From an uncultured Bacteroidota bacterium (GTDB lineage Bacteria; Bacteroidota; Bacteroidia; Flavobacteriales; Flavobacteriaceae), in contig CACOFE010000003.1 of the NCBI GenBank assembly GCA_902626365.1, positions 1-64,000 on the forward strand: DNA of 64,000 bases, written 5' to 3'. Shown here in pieces: positions 63,974 through 64,000 of the stretch (the first letter of the stretch is position 1; every line of letters begins with the position of its first letter). Below the pieces are notes generated by a model, which ran no database searches, was not told the DNA's origin, and saw only the letters and a program-made list of their open reading frames with translations. The position numbers and the translations under genes are program-made.

Positions 63974-64000
63974 AAAAAACAATATTAGAAATTGACCTTA
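63970..64000 (+). CDS. alr: Start of a probable alanine racemase, cut by the window edge
   Basis: A TTG overlapping the tdk stop reads M-KKTILEIDL, which matches the N-terminus of flavobacterial alanine racemases (T-x-LEIDLxALxHN). Only ten codons are visible. As I recall, alr often follows tdk in this group; that is from memory and not from this sequence. Confidence 0.5.
   Translation, partial: MKKTILEIDL

Noticed and set aside
1-64000. CRISPR array, IS element, prophage or plasmid origin
   Set aside because: No regularly spaced direct repeats, transposase, phage structural genes or Rep gene were seen. The recombinase-like gene at the left edge has no recognisable att site or cargo.

Overview
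The window looks like about 64 kb of chromosome from a marine member of the Bacteroidota, most likely Flavobacteriaceae. The evidence is low GC, a SusC/SusD pair, five proteins with type IX secretion (T9SS type A) C-terminal sorting domains, several -7 boxes of the TAnnTTTG type used by the Bacteroidota sigma factor, weak Shine-Dalgarno sequences and frequent TTG starts. No rRNA, CRISPR array, IS element or prophage is visible. One tRNA gene, tRNA-Ala(GGC), lies at 20.7 kb.

Layout. 0-1.8 kb: the tail of a probable RecB-type nuclease and a degenerate tyrosine-recombinase-like protein. 1.7-15.7 kb: a mixed region with a GH2 beta-mannosidase lipoprotein, a DUF3078 protein, a Bax inhibitor-1 homologue, an outer-membrane barrel protein, an alpha/beta hydrolase, DoxX, SixA, a YdjM-like membrane protein, a GH43-GH3 beta-xylosidase pair and a GH53 galactanase. 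15.7-22 kb: a large Asp-box T9SS protein, gamma-glutamyltransferase, tRNA-Ala and a cluster of very small genes, several missing from the ORF track. 22-28 kb: a plus-strand block with an ABM-like lipoprotein, an exported formylglycine-generating enzyme, xylulokinase, xylose isomerase and a sodium/sugar symporter. 28-52.5 kb: a polysaccharide utilisation locus (PUL) with an esterase, a sulfatase, a divergent GH10, a cytosolic GH43, a GPH transporter, a canonical GH10, secreted carbohydrate-binding proteins, a beta-helix protein, three more sulfatases, a GH30, SusD and SusC. 52.7-54.1 kb: a T9SS duplicated-module protein divergent from susC. 54-64 kb: ordinary genes (DUF2179 protein, GNAT, MATE, QueD, LpxH, a TonB receptor with an MFS exporter, PD-(D/E)XK nuclease, OsmC, RsmI, thymidine kinase and the start of a probable alanine racemase).

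How the parts may work together (inference). SusC/SusD and T9SS-anchored binding proteins capture a xylan at the cell surface. GH30 and GH10 cut the backbone. Four Cys-type sulfatases remove sulfate after Cys-to-formylglycine conversion by the exported FGE. GH43 and GH3 enzymes trim oligosaccharides. A GPH symporter brings xylo-oligosaccharides to a cytosolic GH43, and an SSS symporter brings in free xylose. XylA and XylB convert xylose to xylulose-5-phosphate. Four sulfatases, with no GH67/GH115 alpha-glucuronidase in the window, point to a sulfated marine (algal) xylan rather than land-plant glucuronoxylan. No PUL regulator is present in the window. The parts least explained by known families are the divergent GH10, the beta-helix protein, the sulfatase with an extra helical domain, the exported FGE and the four-gene small-protein operon at 21.0-21.9 kb.
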